This document shows positions 10,046 through 19,596 of a stretch of DNA of 64,000 bases, piece after piece. This DNA comes from Desulfopila aestuarii DSM 18488. Its GTDB lineage: Bacteria; Desulfobacterota; Desulfobulbia; Desulfobulbales; Desulfocapsaceae. The stretch's first letter is position 1. Each line of letters begins with the position of its first letter. The stretch is from the NCBI RefSeq assembly GCF_900143695.1, contig NZ_FRFE01000002.1, positions 1 to 64,000 of the forward strand, in the 5' to 3' direction. The position numbers were made by a program, and so were the translations under genes. The notes below the pieces were generated by a model. It saw nothing but the letters and a program-made list of their open reading frames with translations. It did not search any database and was not told where the DNA came from.

Positions 10046-12124
10046 CTAGAATCGCTCAAATTCATCGTCAAGATTCTTACTGTCTCCACTCATATTGAGG
10101 TCCAGGCCTCCAGCTGCAGGGGCTGCTTTTTTGATTTTTTTCAATACCTTTTTCGGAGCAGGCAAACCGACCTGCTTCTTTTTTGCTACGTGCTGCGGGG
10201 TATGTCGAACTTTCACTCCGGCCTGATCATCAACCTTGAAAAAGGCAATGGCCTCCTGTAACTGTTCAGCCTGGCTTGCAAGTTGTTCTGAGGTCGATGC
10301 CATCTCTTCAGATGCAGAAGCATTCTGCTGAATGACCTGGTCGAGTTGCATAATGGCCTGGTTGACCTGCTCGGCTCCGCTATCCTGCTCCTTACTGGCA
10401 GCAGAAATCTCCTGGACCAGGTCCGCTGTCCGTTGGATATCGGGTACCATCCGGGACAGCATTTCACCTGCCTGCTCGGCCACCTGGACGCTGCTGCCGG
10501 AAAGTTCGCTGATCTCGGCGGCGGCATGCTGACTTCGCTCGGCAAGTTTTCGGACTTCAGCTGCAACGACAGCAAAGCCCTTCCCATGTTCACCAGCTCT
10601 GGCCGCTTCAATAGCAGCGTTTAACGCCAACAGATTTGTCTGCCTGGCGATCTCTTCGATAATGGATATTTTCGTGGCGATTTCCTTCATGGCCGAAAGC
10701 GTTTTGGCTACAGCCTCACCACCAGCCCTGGCGTCTCCGGCACTCTTGCTGGAAATTTTCTCAGTCTGCAGGGCGTTATCGGCATTCTGGCGGATGTTAG
10801 CAGCCATCTGCTCCATTGAACTGGATGCCTCCTCGGCCGCAGCAGCCTGTTCGGTTGCCCCTTGACTCATCTCCTCAGAGGTGCCACTCAGTTCCTGACT
10901 ACCCGATGCAACATTATCGGCTGCGGCCTTTATCCCAATAACAACGTCCTGGAGTTTTGCCACCATCTGCTTCAGTGACAGAAGGAGCTGGCTGGTTTCA
11001 TCTTTTCCATCGGCCTCAATTTTCACCATCAGATCGCCATCTGCCAGTCGTTTCGCCGTTTCCATGGCCAGAACTATCGGCCTGCGAACGGCCCGGGTTA
11101 TCAAAAATGCAGCCAGCAGGGCAAAAACGACTCCCACAACGGATAAGGCAATGGAAAGAGACACACTGCTCTTGCGTATCTCATCAAAATGTTCATCCGC
11201 CTCCGCCATCTCGCTGTTGAGCGAAGAGATGATTTTATCAAGAGGAATTGCGGCAGCCTCGCGGGCCTCATCAATTTTCGCATCGATTACTCGAATCATC
11301 TCCTCATCGGCGAGCACAGCTTGAGTCTCCGCACCAATGGATGCGCTTATTTTCTGCAAAGGAGCAATAACGGCATCTCGAAGGCCATCAATTTCTTCAT
11401 CCAGATCCCGAATGGTTTGATCCACATCACTGGTCATTTCCAGGGCAGAAATCAGCTCCTGCTCGATGGTTACAAGGTAAGTGTTATAGGCAGTAGCGAA
11501 TTCCCCAGCAATTACCTTTTCCTCATCGGTATCTGACAGCCCCGCTATTGTTTCTATATCTTTTTTGGCCCTGATATGTATTTCAGCCATATTTTTACGG
11601 GTTTCGCCGAGATTGCGATTGATGATCGCATCGGCGGCCACCGGATACACCCCTTCCACTCGCAGTTCGATATCTTTCACTATCAGAGCATCATTTGCTC
11701 TTTTGGCGAAGGATTCCTCCTTCTCAAGAATCGGCAGGGTTTCCGTTTCAAAGTGATCAAGATATGCGTTGAAATTTTTAACAAAATCCTCGGCTAATGC
11801 TTTTTCTTCCGGCGTATCTGAGAGACGGCGAATAGCGGCGATATCTTTTTCAGCCAAGGCCCTGATTTCCTGCCAATTCTTTTTAGTATCAGGGATATTC
11901 CGATTTATCATGCCATCAGCCATGACCGCATATGCAGCATCCATACGCATGTCAATTTTCGAGACATCAAGCGCATCTTTACCACGACTTGCACCTGCAT
12001 CCTGAAGCGTGCCCAACTCCGCCATCTTCATGATTTGGAAACCGGCAACTCCTGCAAAAATTAGCACCACTAGAGAAAAACTGACGAAGAGCTTTGTTCC
12101 AATTTTCAAATCCGAAATCTTCAT
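10046..12124 (-). CDS. Methyl-accepting chemotaxis protein with duplicated helical sensor
   Basis: 692 residues: membrane helix (about 12-32), a long all-helical periplasmic region (about 33-318), second helix (about 320-343), HAMP, and the MCP signalling hairpin with the conserved tip [19 protein letters not shown]. The periplasmic part holds a 95-residue tandem repeat: residues 50-133 match 145-228, including identical 'INRN' and 'LSDT' marks. A basic proline-rich arm ends in ...DDEFERF, which fits the [HFYW]-x2-[HFYW] tether for CheR. Ribosome site GAGGG before the ATG. It follows the carbonic-anhydrase receptor gene by only 11 bases. Ligand unknown. Confidence 0.95.
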   Translation of the reverse strand: MKISDLKIGTKLFVSFSLVVLIFAGVAGFQIMKMAELGTLQDAGASRGKDALDVSKIDMRMDAAYAVMADGMINRNIPDTKKNWQEIRALAEKDIAAIRRLSDTPEEKALAEDFVKNFNAYLDHFETETLPILEKEESFAKRANDALIVKDIELRVEGVYPVAADAIINRNLGETRKNMAEIHIRAKKDIETIAGLSDTDEEKVIAGEFATAYNTYLVTIEQELISALEMTSDVDQTIRDLDEEIDGLRDAVIAPLQKISASIGAETQAVLADEEMIRVIDAKIDEAREAAAIPLDKIISSLNSEMAEADEHFDEIRKSSVSLSIALSVVGVVFALLAAFLITRAVRRPIVLAMETAKRLADGDLMVKIEADGKDETSQLLLSLKQMVAKLQDVVIGIKAAADNVASGSQELSGTSEEMSQGATEQAAAAEEASSSMEQMAANIRQNADNALQTEKISSKSAGDARAGGEAVAKTLSAMKEIATKISIIEEIARQTNLLALNAAIEAARAGEHGKGFAVVAAEVRKLAERSQHAAAEISELSGSSVQVAEQAGEMLSRMVPDIQRTADLVQEISAASKEQDSGAEQVNQAIMQLDQVIQQNASASEEMASTSEQLASQAEQLQEAIAFFKVDDQAGVKVRHTPQHVAKKKQVGLPAPKKVLKKIKKAAPAAGGLDLNMSGDSKNLDDEFERF

Positions 12125-12135
12125 TTTGGCCCTCT

Positions 12136-15100
12136 TTAGACTTTGAAGAAAGCAATGGTATCCTGCAGTTGCTCGGCCTGGCTGGAGAGTTCTTCCGAGG
12201 TTGAAGCCATCTCTTCTGAAGCCGAGGCATTCTGCTGAATAACCTGGTCGAGCTGCGTAATTGCCTGGTTGACTTGTTCGGCACCGGTATCCTGTTCCTT
12301 GCTGGCAGCGGAAATTTCCTGCACCAGTTCGGCTGTACGCTGGATATCCGGCACCATTTGCGCCAGCATCTGGCCCGCCTGTTCGGCCACCTCTACACTA
12401 CTGCCGGAAAGTTCACTGATCTCGGCTGCGGCATGCTGGCTTCTCTCCGCCAGTTTACGGACTTCGGCGGCTACCACGGCAAAACCCTTGCCATGCTCAC
12501 CTGCTCTGGCTGCTTCGATGGCTGCGTTGAGAGCCAACAAGTTGGTCTGACGGGCGATCTCTTCAATAATTGAAATCTTGCTGGCTATCTCTTTCATTGC
12601 CGTGAGCGTCTTGGCAACCGATTCGCCACCTTTTTTCGCATCTTCCGCACTCTTGCTGGCTATTTTTTCGGTCTGCATTGCGTTATCGGCATTTTGCCGA
12701 ATGCTTGAGGCCATTTGTTTCATGGAACTGGAAGCTTCTTCTGCCGCTGCAGCCTGCTCGGCGGATCCTTGACTCATCTCTTCGGAACTGGCAGCGAGCT
12801 CCTGACTGCCCGAAGCGACATTGTCTGCAGCACTCTGGACGTTTGCCACCACTTCTTTAACATTGTCAATCATGAGGTTAAGGGCTGAGGCCAGCTGACC
12901 AACCTCGTCCTTCTGATCAAGGTCAAGTCTTTGCGTAAGATCACCTTCTGCAACTGTTTGCGCAAAAGCAACCCCCTGGAGGATTGGTCGAGCAAGAGCC
13001 CTTGTTATCACGGTAGCCACGGCAAGCCCAAGGATCACAGTAAGGATTGTGAGAACAATTGAAATCTTATAGGCTTCAGACTTGGCACTCTCAGCTTCCA
13101 GTGCAAACCGATGCGCCAGAGCTGCGGCAATTGCCTCGACCTTATGTAAAATAGAACTCAATCCAACAGTTCCTCCCTCAACCCTCAAGGTATTGACTAT
13201 CATTTCCCCGAGTTTTTTCTGATACTGCTCAAATTCCGCCTCCACCTTAGCGAGAACTTCCATGTCAGTCTCTATTTTCTGCCTGTCTACAGATTGCTGC
13301 TTTATGAGATGACCGGCCGATTCAATCTGGCCAAAAAGCTGCCCCAGGTAGTGTTCGGAAATCGACACCCTTTCAACATCTTTATCGAGCATAAAACTCA
13401 CCCGATTACTGCCCAGTTTAAGTGTCAGCAACTCAAGCTCGGCAAGACTTTCCACCAGCTCGCTCTGCAATGAGAGCTTTTCACGGTCAAGAAGAGAATC
13501 GGCTTGGACCTCCGCCAGATACTTTTCATGTTGGTAAATCAACGCTTCCACCTGCGCCAAAAGTTCTTGACCGACTTTTCCCAACTCTGCCTTTTCGGTT
13601 TCCACGTTATGGAAGTTGGTTGCCAAGACTTCAAAGTTCTCTGCATATTCAGCAACCAGCGATTCGAGCTCTTTAATCGCCTTCAGTTCCTGCTGTTCCA
13701 GATCAAATTGCTGAAAATTACGAATATCATTTTCATATTCAGCGAGAAGTTTTTCTGCTTCTACCAGAAGTTCTTCGCCCAGTTCCTTATCAGAGACGCC
13801 GTAGAGGATAAACTCTGTCTTTACAGTACTTAATTCACCCGCCGTCATGTCCAGGTTGAGAGACGCTGCCTCCAGTTGAGATTTTTTGCTGACCTGGCTA
13901 AGAAAGTACTGACTCCACACACCCAGTCCAACGGCAAGTAGAAGGATAAAGCCGAAACCACCATAAAGTTTTTGGCCGAGTTTCAGATTGCGGACAAGAG
14001 AAGTATTTGCAATAAAGATCAGAGCACAGAGGAGAACCAGTGCGGCCGGTAGCAGAAACCAGATCAGATCATAGGAATTGTCATCATTCTCAAAGGAAAA
14101 GCTACCTTCTTGATTTTGATAGTGACGGCCGGCATCAAGATCTCGTAATACGTCTTTTTCTACGAGTGTCACCGGCTTGATTTGCATTTCTTCTGTACGT
14201 TTGATTTTTACGGTTGAATCATGCTTCGCACTCTCCTGCCCACCATGATCTGCTGGCTGAGTATCATGCCCCAAAGCCGGGCCCAAGACCTGAGGTGATT
14301 CGGCAACCAGATGCTCAGTTTTCCCTTCTTCAGCCATGGGGGTCAGAGCGCGATCTGGGTTTGCTTCAACGCGGTCAAGGATTGTGGCGACCTTCTCCTC
14401 CGGCAGCCAGTTGACTCGACCTGTGCCGACGTCATAGATGGCGCCAACTACCTTGACGGCCCCGCTTTTGACCAGTTCGCGAGAAGATGGACTGCTCATG
14501 AACAGGTCCTCTATTCCCTGCCAGACATTTTCAACAATACCCGCAGGTATCACTTCGTCACCATGCAATTGGGGATTAGCCTCAATTGCCCGCCGCACAG
14601 CAGGTTCAATATTATCAACCAATGGAGGGATATTGCGTTCCAAAGCATGCCCGGTGCCATGTATGGAACGTGTAACAGCGGTAACGGCCCCGCACTGCGT
14701 ATGACCAAGGACTACCAGTACAGGGGTCTTGACATGGGCAAGACCGTATTCGATAGATCCAGCCTCGTCGCCATCCACTACATTTCCTGCAACCCTGATG
14801 ACAAAGGTGTCCATGACACCCGCATCGAATATGCGCTCCACCGGCACCCGTGAATCGGAGCACGTGATAACAGTTGCATACGCGTAGTCTCCCTGGTCTA
14901 CACTACCAGCCTGAAGCAGACGCTTTCTGTCAATATGCGGATAGGTGGAAGCACCTGAGGCAAATCGTTCATTACCTTGCTTGAGAATATTGAGAGCTTC
15001 CTCCGGTTGAGGCTTTGCGGCAGGGGTAACCTGTTTTTCTTCCGCCATGGCGTTCATGGCACGATGAGCATTCGCCTCGACGCGGGCAAGAATGGCGGCG

Positions 15101-15810
15101 ACCTCTGGTTCCGGAAGCCAATTAACCTTGCCGGAGCCAACATCATAGATGGCACCGACGACCTTGACTGCTCCACTTTTTACAAGATTCCGCGTTGCAG
15201 GACTGGTCATGAAAAGGTCTTCTATACCCTGCCAGACATTTTCAACAATGGCAGCAGGTATGACCTCGTCACCAGGCAATTGCGGATTCGCTTCTATGGC
15301 CCGCCGCACAGCAGGTTCTATATTATCAACCAGTGGCGGGATATTACGTTCCAGGGCATGGCCTGTGCCATGAATGGAGTGGGTAACGGCGGTAACGGCC
15401 CCACACTGTGTATGCCCAAGAACCACCAGTACCGGAGTCTTGACATGGGCCAGACCATATTCAATAGAGCCAGCCTCATCGCCGTCAACCACATTCCCGG
15501 CTACCCGGATGACAAAGGTGTCCATCACCCCCGCATCAAATATGCGCTCCACAGGAACCCGCGAATCGGAACAGGTAATAACCGTAGCATAGGCATGATC
15601 GCCCTGATCTTCATTGCCCGCCTGCATTAAGCGTTGAGAAGCGATATTGGGGTGAAGAGAATTACCTGACACAAAGCGTTCATTGCCACGTTTCAGGAGA
15701 GTGAGAGCCTCCTCAGCATTCGGTTTAGCTGCAGCTGTTCCTGAAAAGATGAGGACCAAAGCCACCAGACCGAGAAAAATTGCCATTCGTTTTGAACGGT
15801 TATCTTTCAT
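12136..15810 (-). CDS. Fusion of two beta-carbonic anhydrase domains to a chemoreceptor (CA-CA-TM-TM-sensor-TM-HAMP-MCP)
   Basis: 1224 residues. Signal peptide 1-28 (cleavage near TAAA/KP); beta-carbonic anhydrase domain 1 about 29-255 with Cys80, Asp82, Arg84, His133, Cys136; domain 2 about 266-492 with Cys317, Asp319, Arg321, His370, Cys373. Both have the full C-x-D-x-R / H-x2-C set that binds zinc and gates the site. A polar linker (493-580) leads to membrane helix 582-602, a short loop, helix 617-637, a helical region of about 270 residues (638-912) like the bimodular sensors of other MCPs, a third helix (about 916-938), HAMP and a full MCP signalling domain. The helix count puts both enzyme domains and the helical sensor in the periplasm and the signalling part in the cytoplasm. 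It ends at FFKV and lacks the C-terminal tether of its two MCP neighbours. Ribosome site GGAAGGA. Proposed role: sensing of CO2/bicarbonate or linked pH change (inference). Confidence 0.93.
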   Translation of the reverse strand: MKDNRSKRMAIFLGLVALVLIFSGTAAAKPNAEEALTLLKRGNERFVSGNSLHPNIASQRLMQAGNEDQGDHAYATVITCSDSRVPVERIFDAGVMDTFVIRVAGNVVDGDEAGSIEYGLAHVKTPVLVVLGHTQCGAVTAVTHSIHGTGHALERNIPPLVDNIEPAVRRAIEANPQLPGDEVIPAAIVENVWQGIEDLFMTSPATRNLVKSGAVKVVGAIYDVGSGKVNWLPEPEVAAILARVEANAHRAMNAMAEEKQVTPAAKPQPEEALNILKQGNERFASGASTYPHIDRKRLLQAGSVDQGDYAYATVITCSDSRVPVERIFDAGVMDTFVIRVAGNVVDGDEAGSIEYGLAHVKTPVLVVLGHTQCGAVTAVTRSIHGTGHALERNIPPLVDNIEPAVRRAIEANPQLHGDEVIPAGIVENVWQGIEDLFMSSPSSRELVKSGAVKVVGAIYDVGTGRVNWLPEEKVATILDRVEANPDRALTPMAEEGKTEHLVAESPQVLGPALGHDTQPADHGGQESAKHDSTVKIKRTEEMQIKPVTLVEKDVLRDLDAGRHYQNQEGSFSFENDDNSYDLIWFLLPAALVLLCALIFIANTSLVRNLKLGQKLYGGFGFILLLAVGLGVWSQYFLSQVSKKSQLEAASLNLDMTAGELSTVKTEFILYGVSDKELGEELLVEAEKLLAEYENDIRNFQQFDLEQQELKAIKELESLVAEYAENFEVLATNFHNVETEKAELGKVGQELLAQVEALIYQHEKYLAEVQADSLLDREKLSLQSELVESLAELELLTLKLGSNRVSFMLDKDVERVSISEHYLGQLFGQIESAGHLIKQQSVDRQKIETDMEVLAKVEAEFEQYQKKLGEMIVNTLRVEGGTVGLSSILHKVEAIAAALAHRFALEAESAKSEAYKISIVLTILTVILGLAVATVITRALARPILQGVAFAQTVAEGDLTQRLDLDQKDEVGQLASALNLMIDNVKEVVANVQSAADNVASGSQELAASSEEMSQGSAEQAAAAEEASSSMKQMASSIRQNADNAMQTEKIASKSAEDAKKGGESVAKTLTAMKEIASKISIIEEIARQTNLLALNAAIEAARAGEHGKGFAVVAAEVRKLAERSQHAAAEISELSGSSVEVAEQAGQMLAQMVPDIQRTAELVQEISAASKEQDTGAEQVNQAITQLDQVIQQNASASEEMASTSEELSSQAEQLQDTIAFFKV
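12141..12840 (-). repeat. Near-identical MCP signalling-domain DNA (copy 1; copy 2 at 16998-17697)
   Basis: The 3' part of the carbonic-anhydrase receptor gene and that of the MCP at 16810-18855 match base for base apart from scattered differences, at a constant offset of 4857 bases. Similarity is strongest in the first about 580 bases and fades toward HAMP. The match ends exactly at the FFKV codons, where one gene stops and the other continues. This points to recent duplication or gene conversion; the MCP at 10046-12124 is a more distant third copy. Direct repeats in the same orientation could recombine and delete the carbonic anhydrase genes. Confidence 0.85.
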
Positions 15811-15943
15811 TGCGTTATTCCTTCCACCGAGAGAGTGTGCCCACAGACTCTAAAAGGGTCTGTCTTTTGCTGTTATTTGGCTGAAGCCTGGCTAACTTAA
15901 AATTATTCTCCGTCTTATTTGCCTGAAAGGATGGTATTCCCTC

Positions 15944-16726
15944 CTAATGTTTCTCCTCGGCCATAGCATTCATAATACGGGCAGGATTTGCCTCAACCCG
16001 GGCAAGTATCGCCTCGACTTTTGACTCCGGCAACCAATTAACCTTGCCGGTGCCGACGTCATAAATGGCACCAATCACTCTGGCGGTGTGGTTCTTCACC
16101 AGATCTCTGGTTGATGGACTCATCATGAACAGGTCTTCTATACCCTGCCAGACGTTTGCTTCAATAGCGGCAGGGATCACTTCATCACCATGCATCTCCG
16201 GATTCGCTGCCATGGCCGCTCGCACAGCCGGCTCTATGTTATCAACCAATTGAGGGATATTTCGTTCCAATGCGTGGCCCGTACCATGAACTGCATGCGT
16301 TACCGCTGTCACTGCACCGCATTGGGTATGGCCCAGCACCACCAGTATCGGTGTCTTGACATGGGCCAAACCGTATTCAATGGAACCCGCTTCGTCAGTA
16401 TCGACAACATTCCCGGCAACCCGGACAACAAACGTATCCATAATTCCGGCATCGAAGAGAAGCTCAACCGGGACCCGAGAATCGGAGCAGGTGATGACCG
16501 TGGCATACGCATGGTCGCCCTGATTTTCCTTACCAGCCTGAATCAACCGCTCAGAACTGGTATTCGGATGCATTGACATACCTGAAACGAAACGTTCATT
16601 CCCCTTCTTTAACAGGTCTAAAGCTTCATCCGCGTTTGGTTTTGCAGCAGCAATGTCGCAAAAGATGAGCCAGGAGACAAGAAGGGTACTCAGCACGACA
16701 ACCAGTTGCCTATTCATATCTGTCAT
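15944..16726 (-). CDS. Periplasmic beta-carbonic anhydrase
   Basis: 260 residues with an N-terminal signal peptide (hydrophobic core about 8-22, cleavage near IAAA/KP). Interconverts CO2 and bicarbonate using zinc bound by the Cys of TCSDSR and the His and Cys of LGHTQCG; the Asp-Arg pair is intact. The sequence is close to both enzyme domains of the fused receptor, and its last residues (MNAMAEEKH) line up with the linker after the receptor's first domain (MNAMAEEKQ...). It lies between two chemoreceptor genes in the same operon. The ATG at 16726 has GGGGAG ten bases upstream; an ATG three codons in is possible. Its role may be to equilibrate CO2 and bicarbonate around the receptor (inference). 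Confidence 0.95.
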   Translation of the reverse strand: MTDMNRQLVVVLSTLLVSWLIFCDIAAAKPNADEALDLLKKGNERFVSGMSMHPNTSSERLIQAGKENQGDHAYATVITCSDSRVPVELLFDAGIMDTFVVRVAGNVVDTDEAGSIEYGLAHVKTPILVVLGHTQCGAVTAVTHAVHGTGHALERNIPQLVDNIEPAVRAAMAANPEMHGDEVIPAAIEANVWQGIEDLFMMSPSTRDLVKNHTARVIGAIYDVGTGKVNWLPESKVEAILARVEANPARIMNAMAEEKH

Positions 16727-16809
16727 AACATCATTGCTCCCCTTGATTGACGGGATCTGGGCTGATCAACACGCAGATCCCAATGCAGCTTTTCATTGTT
16801 TACAATGGC

Positions 16810-18855
16810 TTAGAATCGCTCAAATTCATCGTCAAGATTACTGCTGTCACTGCCCATATCCAGGTCCAAACCTCCAGATGCGGAGGTTACCTTTTTGCTC
16901 TTTTTCAATACCTGCTTTGGGGCAGGCAGGCTTACCTGCTTCTTTTTGGCTACCGGCTGGGCGGCATGACGAACCTTTGAGCCTGCCTTGGTATCGACTT
17001 TGAAGAAAGCAATGGTATCCTGCAGTTGCTCTGCCTGGCTGGAGAGTTCTTCCGAGGTCGAAGCCATCTCTTCTGAAGCCGAGGCATTCTGCTGAATAAC
17101 CTGGTCGAGCTGCATAATTGCCTGGTTGACCTGCTCGGCACCGGTATCCTGTTCCTTGCTGGCAGCGGAAATTTCCTGGACCAGTTCGGCTGTACGCTGG
17201 ATATCCGGCACCATTTGCGCCAGCATCTGGCCCGCCTGTTCGGCCACCTCGACACTACTGCCGGAGAGTTCACTGATTTCGGCTGCGGCATGCTGGCTTC
17301 TCTCCGCCAGTTTACGGACTTCGGCAGCAACCACGGCAAAACCCTTGCCATGCTCACCTGCTCTGGCTGCTTCGATGGCTGCGTTGAGAGCCAGCAAGTT
17401 GGTCTGACGGGCGATCTCTTCAATAATCGAAATCTTGCTGGCTATCTCTTTCATGGCCGTGAGCGTCTTGGCCACCGATTCGCCGCCTTTTTTCGCATCT
17501 TCCGCACTCTTGCTGGCTATTTTTTCGGTCTGCATTGCGTTATCGGCATTTTGGCGGATATTGGCAGCCATCTGCTCCATGGAGCTGGATGCCTCTTCAG
17601 CTGCTGCAGCCTGTTCGGTCGAACCCTGGCTCATCTCTTCAGATGAGGCCGAGAGCTCCTGACTGCCTGAGGCAACATTATCGGCGGCACTCTGGACATT
17701 GCCGACCACCTCTTTCAGTTTATCGACCATATTGTTAAGAGCGTTCGCCAATTGACCGATCTCATCTTTCTGCACGATATCAAGACGCTGAGTGAGGTCA
17801 CCGTTGGCAACGGTTTCGGCAAACTTGACTCCCATAAAAATAGGCCTCGTGATAGCGCGGGTAATAAAGAAGGCGATGAGAATACCGAAAAGAACAGCCA
17901 CAATCAGTCCGCCAATCATGATGTTGCTGGATTTACCCAGCGCGGATACCGCCTCCTCAGCGATGCTGATGGTGCCTTCCATGCCTTTGACGGCAACCTC
18001 ACGGGCCTGGGCCACTACCGAATCGCCAATTTCACCCCGTTTTTGTCCCAGTTCCACATTTTTCAGCCAGAGATCAAGAAAATTAACCATCGCCTCCTTA
18101 TACTGTGCAGCTGCATTTTCGGTATTGTCTATCCGCTTTATATCTTCCTCCAGGCGAGTTATTTTACGCAGCTCTGCAAACTTGTCTTTCATCACATCAA
18201 AGTTGGCATAGGCATCCTGAATAATCTTCGGCTCCCTTAGCGCCTGGGACTTCCAGGCGGCAATGCGGGTGGCATTGCCCACGTCGATGATATCGTTCAC
18301 CACAGTTATCTTCTCAAGTCGTTCATCGAGCTGCTCCTCACTGAGACCAGCCTTGATATCTGCCTCCATCTTCTTATTTTGACCAGCAAGGAAATCGTTA
18401 CAGTTATCCATATATTCCTCGGCGGAAATATCCAACTGATGCCGATACTCATCCATTTTCGAATTGACTGCCACCGTCTCGGCAACCGCTTGCTCATAGT
18501 CGGCAAGTTCCTTTTCAACCTTTTCAACAGCGGGTTTCAAGGCCTGCAGATTTGGTGAGTTATCGCCCAGGACCTTGGCCTGATCCAAGCGCTCATGCAG
18601 AGCCTTGATATTTTCATTGGCGTTATCCAGAAGGCTTTTCTCCCCTGTGAAGCCATAGCCGCGCATGGCATACATCGTCCGAAACGAGCTGCGCTCAATC
18701 TGGTTGGCGATTCCGACCTCTGGAACGTATTCTTTTTCAAGCATTGTTGATTTGGTTTTGATATTGCTCATGTTGAAGATGGCGAGGCCGCCAAGGCAAA
18801 TGGAGATAATCAGCAGAGCAGCAAATCCCAATCCAATTTTAATTCCAAGTTTCAT
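16810..18855 (-). CDS. Methyl-accepting chemotaxis protein with helical bimodular sensor
   Basis: 681 residues from the ATG at 18855 (AGAGGT upstream); the frame extends to 18960 but that would overlap cheW and add an unlikely polar leader before the first helix. Membrane helix about 7-28, a helical periplasmic domain of about 260 residues of HBM type ([17 protein letters not shown] is typical of its first helix), second helix, HAMP, then the MCP hairpin with the standard tip. Ends in a Lys/Pro/Ala-rich arm and ...DDEFERF, a probable CheR tether. The signalling half is nearly identical in DNA to that of the carbonic-anhydrase receptor. HBM receptors in other bacteria detect organic acids; the ligand here is unknown. 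Confidence 0.95.
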   Translation of the reverse strand: MKLGIKIGLGFAALLIISICLGGLAIFNMSNIKTKSTMLEKEYVPEVGIANQIERSSFRTMYAMRGYGFTGEKSLLDNANENIKALHERLDQAKVLGDNSPNLQALKPAVEKVEKELADYEQAVAETVAVNSKMDEYRHQLDISAEEYMDNCNDFLAGQNKKMEADIKAGLSEEQLDERLEKITVVNDIIDVGNATRIAAWKSQALREPKIIQDAYANFDVMKDKFAELRKITRLEEDIKRIDNTENAAAQYKEAMVNFLDLWLKNVELGQKRGEIGDSVVAQAREVAVKGMEGTISIAEEAVSALGKSSNIMIGGLIVAVLFGILIAFFITRAITRPIFMGVKFAETVANGDLTQRLDIVQKDEIGQLANALNNMVDKLKEVVGNVQSAADNVASGSQELSASSEEMSQGSTEQAAAAEEASSSMEQMAANIRQNADNAMQTEKIASKSAEDAKKGGESVAKTLTAMKEIASKISIIEEIARQTNLLALNAAIEAARAGEHGKGFAVVAAEVRKLAERSQHAAAEISELSGSSVEVAEQAGQMLAQMVPDIQRTAELVQEISAASKEQDTGAEQVNQAIMQLDQVIQQNASASEEMASTSEELSSQAEQLQDTIAFFKVDTKAGSKVRHAAQPVAKKKQVSLPAPKQVLKKSKKVTSASGGLDLDMGSDSSNLDDEFERF
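16998..17697 (-). repeat. Near-identical MCP signalling-domain DNA (copy 2)
   Basis: Partner of 12141-12840, same orientation, constant offset of 4857 bases. Lies inside the MCP gene at 16810-18855. Confidence 0.85.
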
Positions 18856-18913
18856 TCCCAAACCTCTCTGTTCATTTGTTTTCAATGGAAAATCATGGTC
18901 GCTGTTGTTGATT

Positions 18914-19417
18914 TCAATCTGCCTTTTCCGGCTGGGACTCTCCGCCCTGCACCATGGCAAGTTCTTCGTAGGAGAACACCTTGTCGATGTCCAGGAGGAT
19001 TATGAAGACGTCTTCCCGCTTGCCCATCCCCTTAATGAAAGCAGTGTTCAGTTTCGTGCCGATTTTTGGTGCCGGTTCGATTTGATCCGGTTCCAGCTCT
19101 ACGACTTCCTGAACCGAGTCAGCCAAGGCCCCGAGAACGGTGATCTCACCGTCCATCTCGATTTCTGCGATGATGATACAGGTATTGACCGTCTTCTCCG
19201 TCTGCTTCATGCCAAATTTCAGATTGAGGTCGATCACCGGCACCACACTGCCGCGCAGATTGATCACCCCCCGCATATATGCCGGTGTCTGGGGTACCCG
19301 AGTCACTGTCGTGAAATCAAGGACTTCTCTCACTTTGCCGATGGCCAGACCAAAGACCTCTTCATCGAGCTTAAAGGTGAGATATTGGTTCATTTCTATA
19401 CTGCCGGTTTCGCTCAT
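18914..19417 (-). CDS. cheW: CheW coupling protein
   Basis: About 167 residues, one CheW domain: '[22 protein letters not shown]', the loop '[16 protein letters not shown]' and '[10 protein letters not shown]' are diagnostic. Couples chemoreceptors to CheA in the signalling array. The ATG at 19417 has GGAGAAGAGG upstream; longer readings begin at a TTG (19438) or ATG (19432) with no good ribosome site. Placed between cheA and an MCP gene. Confidence 0.96.
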   Translation of the reverse strand: MSETGSIEMNQYLTFKLDEEVFGLAIGKVREVLDFTTVTRVPQTPAYMRGVINLRGSVVPVIDLNLKFGMKQTEKTVNTCIIIAEIEMDGEITVLGALADSVQEVVELEPDQIEPAPKIGTKLNTAFIKGMGKREDVFIILLDIDKVFSYEELAMVQGGESQPEKAD

Positions 19418-19596
19418 AGCCTCTTCTCCCATATTCAATTTTAGGGGTTTCTCTGATTATCGGGACAAGCGGAATCAGATACTTTTCAGCAGGGTCTCTC
19501 ACGACCGTCTGCTAGTAAGACACTGTTTTAATTTTGCATTACATCAGTTTATGCCACGATTCCCGATCTGCCGTATTCGTTCTCAACACATCGACT

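Noticed and set aside
14311-14853. 180-codon plus-strand frame opposite the carbonic anhydrase domains
   Set aside because: Antisense shadow of a clearly coding minus-strand gene; similar shadows occur at the same place in the other CA copies.
12136-15810. Idea that the carbonic anhydrase-MCP fusion is two genes joined by error
   Set aside because: The frame is continuous through linker and membrane helices, both halves are intact, the topology is consistent and the gene has its own ribosome site; only an assembly fault could overturn it.
18855-18960. Longer N terminus for the MCP at 16810
   Set aside because: Would overlap cheW and put a polar leader before the membrane helix; the ATG at 18855 has a ribosome site.
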